Of a stretch of DNA of 56,741 nucleotides, positions 34,731-42,687 are shown piece by piece. The notes under the pieces are model-generated. The model was not told where the DNA came from, searched no databases, and worked only from the letters and a program-made list of their open reading frames with translations. The stretch is taken from NCBI GenBank assembly GCA_013697735.1, contig JACCWH010000127.1, positions 1 to 56,741 on the forward strand, read 5' to 3'. The position numbers were made by a program, and so were the translations under genes. Origin of the DNA: Trueperaceae bacterium. Lineage in GTDB: Bacteria > Deinococcota > Deinococci > Deinococcales > Trueperaceae. How positions within the stretch are numbered: the first letter of the stretch is position 1; each line of letters begins with the position of its first letter.

Positions 34731-35275
34731 TACTGATCGTAGGTCAAGTGAGCGACCAATGCCTCCGAATGGGGCAACGCCCGGGCCATATCAAGGACGG
34801 TGATGCGACCGGGTACGTATCGCGCGCGAGCCGCGTCCCATGCCGCATCGTGCGTTTCCTTCGTCAGTTGATCAAAGGTCCAGGTTCCGTACTTGCTGAT
34901 TGCATCGTCCAGGCACTTCAAGGCTCCCGCGCTCAGCTCTCCTATGTCGGGCTCAGCCTTTGCGCGGATAAAATCTCCCTTGACCTCGATCGATCGAGCG
35001 AACTCCACCACCATCTCTGGTGTCACACACGGGCTACGCGATTCACCCTTCACAGCCTTTGTGAGGTCGTAGGTTATCGACGGCACGGGACCGAAATCCA
35101 TCGCGATGTACTGGTCGCGCGCAAACAAGCGCCCGAAGCGCTCTAGGCAAGCCTTCTCAGCAAGGTACAGCAGCTTGAACGCCTTGTGCATATCAAGCGG
35201 CTGCACCTTTGTGGCGATGTATCCAAGGGCGGCCGTCGCAGCCGCTTGGTCGTAGCGCATCATCGTTGGTCTCAT
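34730..35275 (-). CDS. Panacea-domain (DUF4065, SocA-like) antitoxin-type protein
   Basis: 181 aa. The central stretch matches the DUF4065/Panacea pattern strongly: KLLYLAEKACLERFGRL followed by DQYIAMDFGPVPSITYDL. Panacea domains neutralise many unrelated toxins directly and are usually encoded next to them. ATG 35275 is chosen: GGAGGG lies four bases upstream and its ATGA overlaps the stop of an upstream frame. An in-frame start 51 nt further up exists. Islet composition is more AT-rich than flanking genes. With the one-base overlap to the next gene, a two-gene (perhaps three-gene) PanTA-like operon is the best reading. Proteolysis adaptor activity, as for SocA, is an alternative. Confidence 0.82.
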   Translation of the reverse strand: MRPTMMRYDQAAATAALGYIATKVQPLDMHKAFKLLYLAEKACLERFGRLFARDQYIAMDFGPVPSITYDLTKAVKGESRSPCVTPEMVVEFARSIEVKGDFIRAKAEPDIGELSAGALKCLDDAISKYGTWTFDQLTKETHDAAWDAARARYVPGRITVLDMARALPHSEALVAHLTYDQ

Positions 35276-35721
35276 TGGACCCTCCACGCGAAGAGCCGCA
35301 TCGATGGTCGCTGCTCGAGGCACCATCCAGCGGGATTACCGTGTTTCTCCATGCCGATACTATGCACCTTGCGGCTGACATGTACGTAACCCAACGCACG
35401 GCACTTCAAGGCAACGGTCGCCCTCGAAGGCCACGACATGAGCACGCCAGCAGCAGTGGCGATCTCAGAGTATTGCCAACGAAGGGAAGCGTCGAGTAAA
35501 CGAACGTGGTTCCTGATCGTCGTTCGCCTCGTCGCCTGTTCATCTGGTGGATCCCGGCCTTTGTTGTCGCTCGACGGCTCGTGGCGTACGAGCGGCGAAC
35601 TTTTCGCACGCAGGTAGAGCGGTATCGGGCCGCCATTACGTTGCTCAAGAGGGATCGAGTCTGAGTCGCATGCTTCTGCAACAGCGAGCCGTACTTGCAG
35701 CTGATCTCGGAAGCCTAGCAC
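35272..35721 (-). CDS. Possible third gene of the islet, unknown function
   Basis: Open frame of 149 codons starting at a GTG preceded by AGGTGGG. Its stop TGA overlaps the Panacea ATG (ATGA), the main argument for it being translated. The C-terminal half (WQYSEIATAAG, SRATVALKCRALGYVHVSRK) has the feel of a DNA-binding helix-turn-helix, while the N-terminus is polar. No family recognised. It could be an autoregulator of the operon, a degenerate remnant, or non-coding. If not a gene, 35276-35867 is a 590-bp stretch without genes. Confidence 0.4.
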   Translation of the reverse strand: MLGFRDQLQVRLAVAEACDSDSIPLEQRNGGPIPLYLRAKSSPLVRHEPSSDNKGRDPPDEQATRRTTIRNHVRLLDASLRWQYSEIATAAGVLMSWPSRATVALKCRALGYVHVSRKVHSIGMEKHGNPAGWCLEQRPSMRLFAWRVQ

Positions 35722-35867
35722 TTCCCACCTAAGCCACCTGTCCGAAAACCCGGGTCCGCTTCGGAACGGTCGAACATCGCGACCTGTCGAGCGAGCGGCG
35801 ACGAACCGGCAGCGCCGCTCGCCTTCGTTGCGGCCACGGTTCCTCGCCCGTGCAATGCTGAGTCTCC

Positions 35868-36440
35868 ATGAACCGCATCGATCGAGCGTTCGCGATGGCT
35901 GACGGCGGGCGGGTCACGTTCCTGCAGACTGCCGGCGAGACGGAGGGAGCACTGCTCGAGATGCAGGTAACGTACGCGCCCGGGTCGGGGCAGCCTCCGC
36001 TGCACATCCATCCTGAGCAGGAGGAGCGATTCGAGGTGCTGCGCGGAGCGCTCTGGACCCGCATCGGTGACGAGGAGCAGGTCTACGGCCCGGGAGCGAC
36101 GTTCGTGGTGCCGGTAGGAACGGCCCACACGATGCGCCCCGAAGCCCCCGGTACGACCGAGGTGCGCTGGCTCGTGCGACCGGCGCTCGAGAGCGAAGCC
36201 TTCTTCCGCACCGCGTGGGGCTTGGATCCCGATGCCCCCGGCGTCCGTCGTTCGGGTCTGCTCCGCTCCGTCGCACTCGTCCGTCGGTTCGCGCGTGAAT
36301 TCCGGCTCGTTTCGCCGCCCTACGCGCTCCAACGAGTGATCTTCGCGCTCCTGGGCCCGGTGGCCGTATGGGCCGGGCACCAGATGCCGCCGCGTTCGGA
36401 CGCCGGGAATCGAGGGAGGAAAACGCGCTCCGTGGTCTGA
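35868..36440 (+). CDS. Cupin-domain protein
   Basis: 190 aa. A single cupin barrel spans residues 10-110 with the metal-ligand motif PLHIHPEQEERFEVLRG (H46, H48, E52 or E53) and the second-motif His H87 (GTAHTMR). The C-terminal 80 residues are helical with a hydrophobic stretch (YALQRVIFALLGPVAVWAG) that may touch the membrane. Function unassigned: small-molecule binding or a dioxygenase-like role are both possible. It marks the return to host-like base composition after the islet. Promoter not clear. Confidence 0.8.
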   Translation: MNRIDRAFAMADGGRVTFLQTAGETEGALLEMQVTYAPGSGQPPLHIHPEQEERFEVLRGALWTRIGDEEQVYGPGATFVVPVGTAHTMRPEAPGTTEVRWLVRPALESEAFFRTAWGLDPDAPGVRRSGLLRSVALVRRFAREFRLVSPPYALQRVIFALLGPVAVWAGHQMPPRSDAGNRGRKTRSVV

Positions 36441-36483
36441 CCCGCGATGCTGAGGGCACGCTCGGTACTGGGTTCTGATCGAG

Positions 36484-37623
36484 CTAGGCGCCGCCCACAA
36501 CACGCGTACGTCGCGATTCCTCATGAAGGGGCGTCGAGGAAGGGGCGTCGCATACCGTCACCTCGGTGCGGTCGCGGCCCGCACGCTTGGCGCGGTAGAG
36601 GGCATCGTCGGCGCCCTGGAGCAAGTGACGAGCATCGGTGCTCTGCGACGTACAGCAAATGCCGGCACTCACCGACACCTTCCGCCGCTCGTCCCGCGTT
36701 TCGTGCGTCCCGTCGTGCGCAACGACGGTGATGTCGTTGACGGCGGTCCGTATCCGGTCGGCCGTTGCCTCGGCGTGCGCGACGTCGCACGGATACAGGA
36801 GGACGAGGAACTCATCACCGCCGAGTCGCCCGACGGCGTCACTCGCCCGGGCGACCGCTTGGAATCGCTCGGTGACCTCCCGGAGCACTTGGTCGCCGAC
36901 GAGATGGCCGTACGAATCGTTGATCCCCTTGAAGTCGTCGATGTCGGCGACCATCACCGCGAGAGATCGTCCTTCGCGCAGCGCGAGTGCGCAGGTGTGT
37001 TCGAGCCGCTCGAGAATCGCTTCTCGGTTGGCGACCCCGGTGAGGGAGTCACGTGCAGCACGGGTTCGGAGTTCTTCATGCGCCGTCTGGAGCGCGAGGT
37101 TGAGCTCGTGCACGCGCCTCGCAGCGAGCCGCAGCTCCATTTCGTCCATGACGACCCGCGCAAGGTCGTTCAGGATGCGGCGCTCCCGGTGGGTGAGCGT
37201 GCGCGGCTTTCGATCGATCGCCGTCAGCACGCCGAGGTTGTAGCCGTCGTGCGTTCGGAGCGGGACGCCAGCGTAGAAGCGGAAGCCGAGCGCTCCGGCG
37301 ACGAGCGGGTTCGCGAGAGACCTCGGGTCGGAGGCGGCGTCCTCGATTACGTACGGGTCATCCTGAAGGATCGCCGACGCGCAGAGACCGAGTTCGCGCG
37401 TCACCTGCTGCGCGTCGAGGCCGTGGCTCGACTTGAACCAGATTCGGTCCGTGTCGACGAGGCTCACGATTGCGATGGGAACCTCGAGCAGGTCGGCAAC
37501 GAGCGCCGTGATCCGATCGAAGCAGCCATCTGGGGGCGTGTCGAGAATCTCGTAGCGACGGAGCGCGGCCATGCGCTCGATTTCACCCGTGCGTGGTCGT
37601 GCTGAATGCATCGCGGCCATCAT
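36484..37623 (-). CDS. GAF-GGDEF diguanylate cyclase
   Basis: 379 aa, cytosolic. Residues 20-165 are a GAF sensor domain (RYEILDTPPDGCFDRI opening, FYAGVPLRT, LTAIDRKPR), then a short coiled linker and a GGDEF domain. The active-site GGDEF is at 268-272, and an intact inhibitory I-site R259-A-S-D262 lies five residues before it, so product feedback by c-di-GMP is expected. This GAF type is common in sensors responding to ligand or redox state. TAGAAT five bases before ATG 37623 gives a leaderless start. No EAL/HD-GYP partner nearby. Confidence 0.92.
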   Translation of the reverse strand: MMAAMHSARPRTGEIERMAALRRYEILDTPPDGCFDRITALVADLLEVPIAIVSLVDTDRIWFKSSHGLDAQQVTRELGLCASAILQDDPYVIEDAASDPRSLANPLVAGALGFRFYAGVPLRTHDGYNLGVLTAIDRKPRTLTHRERRILNDLARVVMDEMELRLAARRVHELNLALQTAHEELRTRAARDSLTGVANREAILERLEHTCALALREGRSLAVMVADIDDFKGINDSYGHLVGDQVLREVTERFQAVARASDAVGRLGGDEFLVLLYPCDVAHAEATADRIRTAVNDITVVAHDGTHETRDERRKVSVSAGICCTSQSTDARHLLQGADDALYRAKRAGRDRTEVTVCDAPSSTPLHEESRRTRVVGGA

Positions 37624-37628
37624 TCGGC

Positions 37629-37634
37629 ATTCTA
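37629..37634 (-). promoter_or_regulatory. -10 element TAGAAT of the GGDEF gene (leaderless)
   Basis: TAGAAT, GCCGA, ATG 37623. Best match to the TATAAT consensus among the leaderless boxes in this window. Confidence 0.6.
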
Positions 37635-37805
37635 CGGAGCGGCGGGGTTCGGCAACGTATCGAACCCTTACTAGAGCGCGGCGGCGTTCGGACCCCCGGA
37701 CGGGGCCTTCGAACGCACCGAGCGTGACGGGCGTCCGGTGCGGTGAGCGCGCCCCCGGCCATACTAAGTGGCTCGTGTGCGTTACGACAGAAAGGTCGGT
37801 GACGC

Positions 37806-37964
37806 ATGAAGTACCTCGTACTCGGTGCCCTCGTCGTGCTCTACGTGATCGTCTGGGGGCAGAACTGGACGTGGTTCGCCGGCGCGATCATGTTCCGCGC
37901 CCTAGTCAGCGATCGCACGCGATCGATGGATCGCACGCGATCGATCGGACCGGCGACCACGTGA
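37806..37964 (+). CDS. 52-aa single-pass membrane protein
   Basis: Begins MKYLVLGALVVLYVIVWGQN with one transmembrane helix (residues 2-18), then NWTWFAG and a basic tail. An AAAGG Shine-Dalgarno lies about 10 bases upstream of ATG 37806. The tail contains a duplicated 6-residue unit (SDRTRS-MDRTRS) from an 18-bp tandem repeat. Function unknown. Bases 37635-37805 upstream contain a hairpin (CGCACCG...CGGTGCG near 37714-37742) but no other gene. Confidence 0.55.
   Translation: MKYLVLGALVVLYVIVWGQNWTWFAGAIMFRALVSDRTRSMDRTRSIGPATT
37911..37946 (+). repeat. 18-bp direct tandem duplication
   Basis: GATCGCACGCGATCGATG at 37911-37928 is followed at once by a copy differing in the last base. It lies in frame within the small membrane protein, adding six residues. 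Rich in GATC and CGATCG, which are also palindromic. Confidence 0.9.
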
Positions 37965-37982
37965 CGTCGCGAGGCGGAGCGA

Positions 37983-38273
37983 TTACCGCTCCTCCTCGCT
38001 TCTCGTGTGCATCAGGCCGAGCGGATTCGACACTGCGTGCCGCGCCGCGGCCCACGCGCGTTTGATCTCGACCTCGTCGTGGGCGAGGTCGTCGTCGTCG
38101 GCGTCGGCGTAGCGCGTGACCTCGTCGGCCTTGGCGTTCAGGAGCGTGTTCATCACGCCATGGAGGGCGTCGCGGACGGCCAGTCCCTCCTTGAGCATGT
38201 CCTGCAGTTCGAGCACACGGGTCACGAGTTCGTCGTGATGCATGCCCTCGAGTTCGGCGCGTGTGCGTTGCAT
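37983..38273 (-). CDS. Small charged helical protein, unknown function
   Basis: 96 aa, almost entirely predicted helix with alternating charge (AELEGMHHDELVTRVLELQDMLKEGL) and an acidic run DADDDD near residue 58. No signal and no family recognised. ATG 38273 has GGAGG about 10 bases upstream and a TAGCAT box at 38293-38298, consistent with its own promoter. It might also be read through from the GNAT gene just upstream (21 bp). Confidence 0.65.
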   Translation of the reverse strand: MQRTRAELEGMHHDELVTRVLELQDMLKEGLAVRDALHGVMNTLLNAKADEVTRYADADDDDLAHDEVEIKRAWAAARHAVSNPLGLMHTRSEEER

Positions 38274-38294
38274 GCGAGGGCCTCCGGAGCGATG

Positions 38295-38735
38295 CTACCG
38301 CGTGGCCGCGCCCGGTGCGTGCGTGCCCAGCGGCTTCTCGAGAAAGACGCTGAGCGGATCGTCGGCCCACGTTCCCCAGCCTCGTTCCGCCACCGCGTAC
38401 CCCGCGCGCTCGTAGAGGCGCAGCGCCTCCGGTTGCTTCGTCCCCGCTGCGAGGCACAGCAGGCGGTACCCGGCGGCGAGCGCACGAGATTCGAGATGCC
38501 CGAGGAGCGCGCGAGCGACCCCCCGTCCGCGCCCGACGGGGTCGACGTACATGCGCTTCAACTCCGCGATGCCGGGTTCACCGAACGGTGTGAAGCCGCC
38601 GCACGCGATCGCGCGGCCTGCCGATCGGGCGATCACGAATGCGCCCTCGGGGGGCGTGCACCCTGCGGGGACCACATCGCCCTCCCAGGTGTCGTCGTCG
38701 TAGCGCTGCAGGAGGTCGCGTATCAGGGCGTGCAT
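38295..38735 (-). CDS. GNAT N-acetyltransferase; true N-terminus probably further upstream
   Basis: Acetyl-CoA-dependent transferase. The acetyl-CoA loop is RGRGVARALL (in MYVDPVGRGRGVARALLGHLE) and motif B is LYERAGY. From ATG 38735 it is 146 aa, but the first beta-strand of the GNAT fold seems missing. The same frame stays open upstream and encodes a GNAT-like start (VTHDDVGFDLEASDSIDALAL) without any ATG, GTG or TTG. An unusual start such as ATC near 38805, a frameshift or a sequencing error are possible. It belongs to the family that acetylates small amines or amino acids; substrate unknown. Confidence 0.75.
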   Translation of the reverse strand: MHALIRDLLQRYDDDTWEGDVVPAGCTPPEGAFVIARSAGRAIACGGFTPFGEPGIAELKRMYVDPVGRGRGVARALLGHLESRALAAGYRLLCLAAGTKQPEALRLYERAGYAVAERGWGTWADDPLSVFLEKPLGTHAPGAATR

Positions 38736-38909
38736 GAGCGCGAGGGCATCGATCGAGTCCGACGCCTCGAGGTCGAAGCCGACGTCGTCGTGCGTGACGA
38801 TGTGGGGAGGTTCTCCAGGACGGCTCAGGGCGAGGTACTCCGTTCTCGCGCGCAGGTCGGCGGGCGATCCGCTCCGCGGGTGACGAGCATACGACCTGGT
38901 CGCGGCCGG

Positions 38910-38915
38910 TATCGT
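38910..38915 (+). promoter_or_regulatory. -10 element TATCGT of the amidase gene (leaderless)
   Basis: TATCGT, GGCGC, ATG 38921. A minus-strand TATGCT at 38888-38893 suggests a divergent promoter toward the GNAT gene. Confidence 0.55.
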
Positions 38916-38920
38916 GGCGC

Positions 38921-40306
38921 ATGCCCACCACCGATCCGACTGCGCTCACCGTCGCGGGGCTCGGCGCCGCCTACCGCGCCGGCACCCTCGACCCCGTCGA
39001 GGTGACCGAGGCCTACCTGGCGCGCATCGAACCAGGCGACGTCTACCGCCTGGTGAGCGCGTCGCGCGCTCGGCGGCAGGCCGAGGCGTCGAGGCGTCGC
39101 TTTGCCGCCGGCGTCGACGCCGGACCGCTCGATGGCGTGCCGCTCGCGCTCAAGGATCTCATCGATACGGAGGGGGACGTCACCGGCGCTGGTAGCCCGC
39201 CCCTCATGGACGGGCCGCCGGCCGAGCGCGACGCCCCCGTCGCCGCGCGGCTCGACGCTGCGGGCGCGGTCTTCCTGGGCAAGACCACGATGACCGAACT
39301 CGCTTTCAGCGGCATCGGCATCAACCCGCACACGGGAACGCCCGGCAACGCGTTCGACCGCGAGCGCGTGCCGGGCGGTTCGTCGTCGGGGTCCGCCATC
39401 GCAGTTGCGACGGGTCGCGCATGCGCGGCGATCGGGAGCGACACCGGCGGATCGGTCCGCATACCCGCGAGCTTCAACGCCCTCGTCGGCCTCAAGACGA
39501 CCGACGCCCTGATACCGTGCGACGGCTGCGTATCGCTCTCCACCACCGTCGATACGCTCGGGCCGATCGCTCGCACGGTCGAGGACGCATGGATCCTCTT
39601 CGGCGCCATGGCGGGGCGCCGGCCGGAGCCGCTCCCCGAGGCGCCCGAGCGCTGGCGCCTGTGGGCGCCGCCGACGGTCTGGTTCGAAGACCTCGATCCG
39701 GGCGTGGAGCGCGTGGTGGCGCGGGCCATCGGGCTGCTCGAGGAGGCCGGGCACGACATCGATCGCACACCACTCCCGCTCCTGGCAGAGCTCGACGCCC
39801 TCTATTCCCGCTACGGGTCGTTCGCCGCCCACGAAGCGCTCGCGCGCTACGAGGAGATGCTCGAGGAGCACGGTGCCCGCATGGACGCGAGGGTCGTGAC
39901 GCGCATCCTCGCCACCCGCGGCCGCCCGGCGACCGACTACCTCCGCCTCACGTGGGCACGCGATCGCCTTCGGCACGCCGTCTGGGAGCGCTCGCTCGCT
40001 TACGACGCCTTCGTGCTCCCGAGCGTGGCGGTGCCGCCGCCACGACTCGACGACCTGATCGCCGATGATGACGCGTTCCTGGCTGCGAACGCGCGCGTGC
40101 TCCGCCACACCACCCTCGGCAACCTCCTCGGTGGGCCGGTCGTGACCGTGCCCGCGGGCTTCGACCCCGACGGCCTCCCGGTGGGGCTGTCGTTCGCGGC
40201 GGCGCCGTACGACGACACCCTGGCTCTGTCGCTGGCTCGCGGTGCGGAGCGGCTGCTCGGCGCGCACGTGAGCGACCCGCACGCGAGCGACCCGCACGAG
40301 GGCTGA
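38921..40306 (+). CDS. Amidase-signature family hydrolase
   Basis: 461 aa. The Ser-cisSer-Lys triad is complete: K78 (LALKDLID), cis-Ser S154 in GGSSSGSA and nucleophile S178 in SDTGGSVRIPA. It resembles GatA but lacks a gatB/gatC neighbour and begins with a typical amidase HxLxxGxxDPVEVTEAYLARI-like helix. It could hydrolyse an amide metabolite rather than transfer ammonia to Glu-tRNA. The start is set by the leaderless TATCGT-N5-ATG. Confidence 0.88.
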   Translation: MPTTDPTALTVAGLGAAYRAGTLDPVEVTEAYLARIEPGDVYRLVSASRARRQAEASRRRFAAGVDAGPLDGVPLALKDLIDTEGDVTGAGSPPLMDGPPAERDAPVAARLDAAGAVFLGKTTMTELAFSGIGINPHTGTPGNAFDRERVPGGSSSGSAIAVATGRACAAIGSDTGGSVRIPASFNALVGLKTTDALIPCDGCVSLSTTVDTLGPIARTVEDAWILFGAMAGRRPEPLPEAPERWRLWAPPTVWFEDLDPGVERVVARAIGLLEEAGHDIDRTPLPLLAELDALYSRYGSFAAHEALARYEEMLEEHGARMDARVVTRILATRGRPATDYLRLTWARDRLRHAVWERSLAYDAFVLPSVAVPPPRLDDLIADDDAFLAANARVLRHTTLGNLLGGPVVTVPAGFDPDGLPVGLSFAAAPYDDTLALSLARGAERLLGAHVSDPHASDPHEG

Positions 40307-40319
40307 GGCCCCGCCGACC

Positions 40320-40772
40320 TCAGCCTTCGGCGATCAACAGGAAGAGTGCCTCGGCCATGAGCGCGGGCTTCGCCTCCCCCTCGATCTCGATCGTGCTGCG
40401 GGTTCGGAGCAGGGAGCGGCCTCCGCGGCGGTCGGCGAGCTCGGCGAGGTCGATGTGGGTCCGCACGCGGGCACCGCATCGCACCGGAGAGACGAAGCGG
40501 ACCTTCTCGAGGCCGTAGTTGACGATGGTGGCGCCGGTCTCGGGGAACGCCGCGAGCTCGAAATGTGCGGGTGCTATGAGCGACAGCGTCAGGTACCCGT
40601 GCGCGATCGTGGTGCCGAACGGGCCCGCCGCGGCGCGCTCGCGGTCGACGTGGATCCACTGGCGGTCGCCCGTCGTCGCGGCGAAGGCGTCGATGCGGTC
40701 CTGTTCGATCGTGAGCCACTCGGTCGGTCCGAGCGTGGTGCCGATGGCGTGCGCGAGATCGTCGAACGTCAT
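40320..40772 (-). CDS. MaoC-like (R)-specific enoyl-CoA hydratase
   Basis: 150-aa single hot-dog domain. The hydratase-2 signature GDRQWIHVD (catalytic Asp and His) and PFGTTIAHGYLTLSL are present, matching nodulation-protein-N-like dehydratases. It probably hydrates enoyl-CoA or enoyl-ACP. GGAGG precedes ATG 40772 by seven bases. It lies 34 bp after the VUT transporter on the same strand, so likely cotranscribed, though no functional link is apparent. Confidence 0.87.
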   Translation of the reverse strand: MTFDDLAHAIGTTLGPTEWLTIEQDRIDAFAATTGDRQWIHVDRERAAAGPFGTTIAHGYLTLSLIAPAHFELAAFPETGATIVNYGLEKVRFVSPVRCGARVRTHIDLAELADRRGGRSLLRTRSTIEIEGEAKPALMAEALFLLIAEG

Positions 40773-40806
40773 GCCTGCCTCCAGAGCGTGACCGCAGCCC
40801 CGCCCT

Positions 40807-41748
40807 TCACCCAGTGCGCTCGGGTCGTATCGTGCGCTCGGCTTCGACGGTCCCGTCGTGCGCTCCCGGGACGCCCGGGAGCCACTCCGGACGGCTCATG
40901 ATGGTGATGGCCGCGACCAGGCTGGCAGTGTACTTGACGATCACGTCGGTCACGATCACCTGGACCATCCACGAGGTGGTGGCGAACGCTTCCCCGGCGA
41001 AGGCGAGGGTGGTGAAGATGATCGTGTCGAGCGGCGCCGCGACGGCGTTCGAACTCGCCACGCGCGTGAACCAACGACGGTGGAGAAGGGCGTGGTAGAC
41101 CTCCGTGTTCGCCGCCTCGGCGACGACGATCGCGAGGAAGCTCACGGCCACGTAGCGCAACGGGGTCCCGATGGCGAGCGCGGCGATCACGTTCGCGACG
41201 GCCGCCGCCGCGATCATCCGGTAGACGACGTCGCGGCCGAAGCGGTGGACGCGGTCGCGCTGGGTGAAGGTGATGCCGAAGAAGAGCGTGCCGACGTTGA
41301 CGAGGAAGAATCCGCCGAGTGGCAGGAACGAATCGAGCGTGAAGTTCGCCAGCACCGTGCACACGATGAAGACGTTGATGGCGCCGTACATCTCCGTACG
41401 GAGGCCACGGAGCGCGAGCAGCGTGAACGCGCCAGTCGTGCTCACCGCCGCGCTCAGGAGCCCGATCGCGACGTCGAACCCGAAGGGCGCGAGCAGCAGG
41501 GCGACCCCGATCGCGGCGCCAGCACCGACGAGCACGGTGATCACGCGCGGTGCGCCGGCGAGTCGCCTGAGCATGAACGCGAGTGGCGTCGCGAATAGCA
41601 GACCGAGGAAGATCGCGACGGGCAAGGGGAGCGCCTCCGGCGGGCGCTGACCGAACTGGGACAGGGTGAACAAGAGCGCGGCGGCCGCGGGCGCGAGCGC
41701 AAGCGTGAGCACGGCGAGCACGATCGGAATGCCTCGAATGGAGCGCAC
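40807..41748 (-). CDS. VUT-family transporter (probable queuosine-precursor or vitamin uptake, YhhQ-like)
   Basis: 313 aa with about nine hydrophobic segments. The C-terminal half carries the VUT/YhhQ pattern: AEAANTEVYHALLHRR, then RVASSNAVAAPLDTIIFTTLAF and a final helix ending near MSRPEW. YhhQ members import preQ0, preQ1 or queuosine. The presence of tgt 6 kb away supports that role but does not prove it. The N-terminal 120 residues add extra helices beyond the usual 220-aa protein. GTG 41748 has GGAGG five bases upstream. A TAGACT -10 at 41837-41842 would give an 88-nt leader, in which I found no clear preQ1 riboswitch. Confidence 0.75.
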   Translation of the reverse strand: MRSIRGIPIVLAVLTLALAPAAAALLFTLSQFGQRPPEALPLPVAIFLGLLFATPLAFMLRRLAGAPRVITVLVGAGAAIGVALLLAPFGFDVAIGLLSAAVSTTGAFTLLALRGLRTEMYGAINVFIVCTVLANFTLDSFLPLGGFFLVNVGTLFFGITFTQRDRVHRFGRDVVYRMIAAAAVANVIAALAIGTPLRYVAVSFLAIVVAEAANTEVYHALLHRRWFTRVASSNAVAAPLDTIIFTTLAFAGEAFATTSWMVQVIVTDVIVKYTASLVAAITIMSRPEWLPGVPGAHDGTVEAERTIRPERTG

Positions 41749-41902
41749 GTGATCCTCCGGGGGTATGGCGGTGCGGCGCGCAGGAGCGCCTCGTCCGCCG
41801 CGGTATGTCACCTCCCGCGGGCACGCTTCGGGCGGGAGTCTAGCACGCGGGCGACGAGCACCACACGACGGGCGGTCGGTACGAGGGCGTCGCGCGCACG
41901 GG

Positions 41903-41908
41903 TAGAGT
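41903..41908 (+). promoter_or_regulatory. -10 element TAGAGT upstream of lutA
   Basis: TAGAGT 20 bases before GTG 41929. GAGAGAGGA sits between as a Shine-Dalgarno, so this transcript has a short leader. It is divergent from the VUT promoter, with the two -10 boxes about 60 bp apart. Confidence 0.45.
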
Positions 41909-41928
41909 GGCCGCATCGAGAGAGGACG

Positions 41929-42687
41929 GTGGTCGCGCTGAAGATCGCACTCTTCGCCACGTGCCTCGGCGATCAGCTCTTCCCGGACGCGGTGGTCGCA
42001 ACCGTGCGTCTCCTCCGGTCGCTCGGCGTGGACGTCGACTTCCCGGAGCGGCAGACCTGCTGCGCGCAGCCGGCGTTCAACGCGGGCCATCACGACGATG
42101 CGCGCGCCATCGCGCGCCACCACCTGCGCGTGTTCGAGGGGTACGACCACGTGGTGCTCCCGTCGGGGTCGTGCGGCGCGATGCTGCGCAGCCACTACCC
42201 ACACTTGTTCGACGCCGATTCGGCCGACGCGAGCGCGGCGCACGACCTCGCGGCGCGCACGTACGAGCTCACGACGTTCGTGACGGACGTGTTGGGCGTC
42301 GAGGACGTCGGCGCCGATCTGCGCGGTGTCGTCGTGACGTACCACGACTCGTGCCACGCTCTGCGCTTCATGGGTGTGGCGGAAGCGCCCCGCCGCCTCC
42401 TCCGCGCGGCCGGGGCCGAGCTGGTCGAAGCGGAAGGCCACGATGTCTGCTGCGGCTTCGGCGGGCTCTTCGCCGTGAAGATGCCCGAGATCTCGGCGGC
42501 GATGGCGCGCTCGAAGCACGCTGGTATCGCGGCCACCGCGGCGAGGGTCCTCACCTCGACGGACGCCGGCTGCCTCATGCAGCTCGCTGGGACGCTCCGC
42601 CGCGCCGGTGACCCCATTCGGGTGACGCACGTAGCGGAGCTCCTGTGGGAGGGCGTCATGCGCGCCTCGCGTCCGGCGGTGGTCTGA
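41929..42687 (+). CDS. lutA: LutA, (Fe-S) subunit of lactate utilisation complex
   Basis: 252 aa with two CCG (cysteine-rich) domains that bind unusual Fe-S clusters: QTCCAQPAFNAG then GSCGAM in the first half, SCHALRFMG and CCGFGGLFAVK in the second. LutABC oxidises L-lactate to pyruvate. GTG 41929 puts MVALKIALFATCLGDQL at the start, with GAGAGG just upstream. First gene of lutABC, followed directly by lutB. Confidence 0.93.
   Translation: MVALKIALFATCLGDQLFPDAVVATVRLLRSLGVDVDFPERQTCCAQPAFNAGHHDDARAIARHHLRVFEGYDHVVLPSGSCGAMLRSHYPHLFDADSADASAAHDLAARTYELTTFVTDVLGVEDVGADLRGVVVTYHDSCHALRFMGVAEAPRRLLRAAGAELVEAEGHDVCCGFGGLFAVKMPEISAAMARSKHAGIAATAARVLTSTDAGCLMQLAGTLRRAGDPIRVTHVAELLWEGVMRASRPAVV

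Noticed and set aside
35507-35665. Plus-strand frame of about 52 codons with a hydrophobic stretch (FIWWIPAFVV), possibly a small membrane toxin.
   Set aside because: No Shine-Dalgarno or -10 box at a fitting distance; it runs antisense to the minus-strand frame that is coupled to the Panacea gene, which has the better support.
41749-41842. Possible preQ1 riboswitch in the leader of the VUT transporter.
   Set aside because: The leader lacks the short C-rich loop and A-rich tail expected of preQ1-I; only generic GC hairpins are present.
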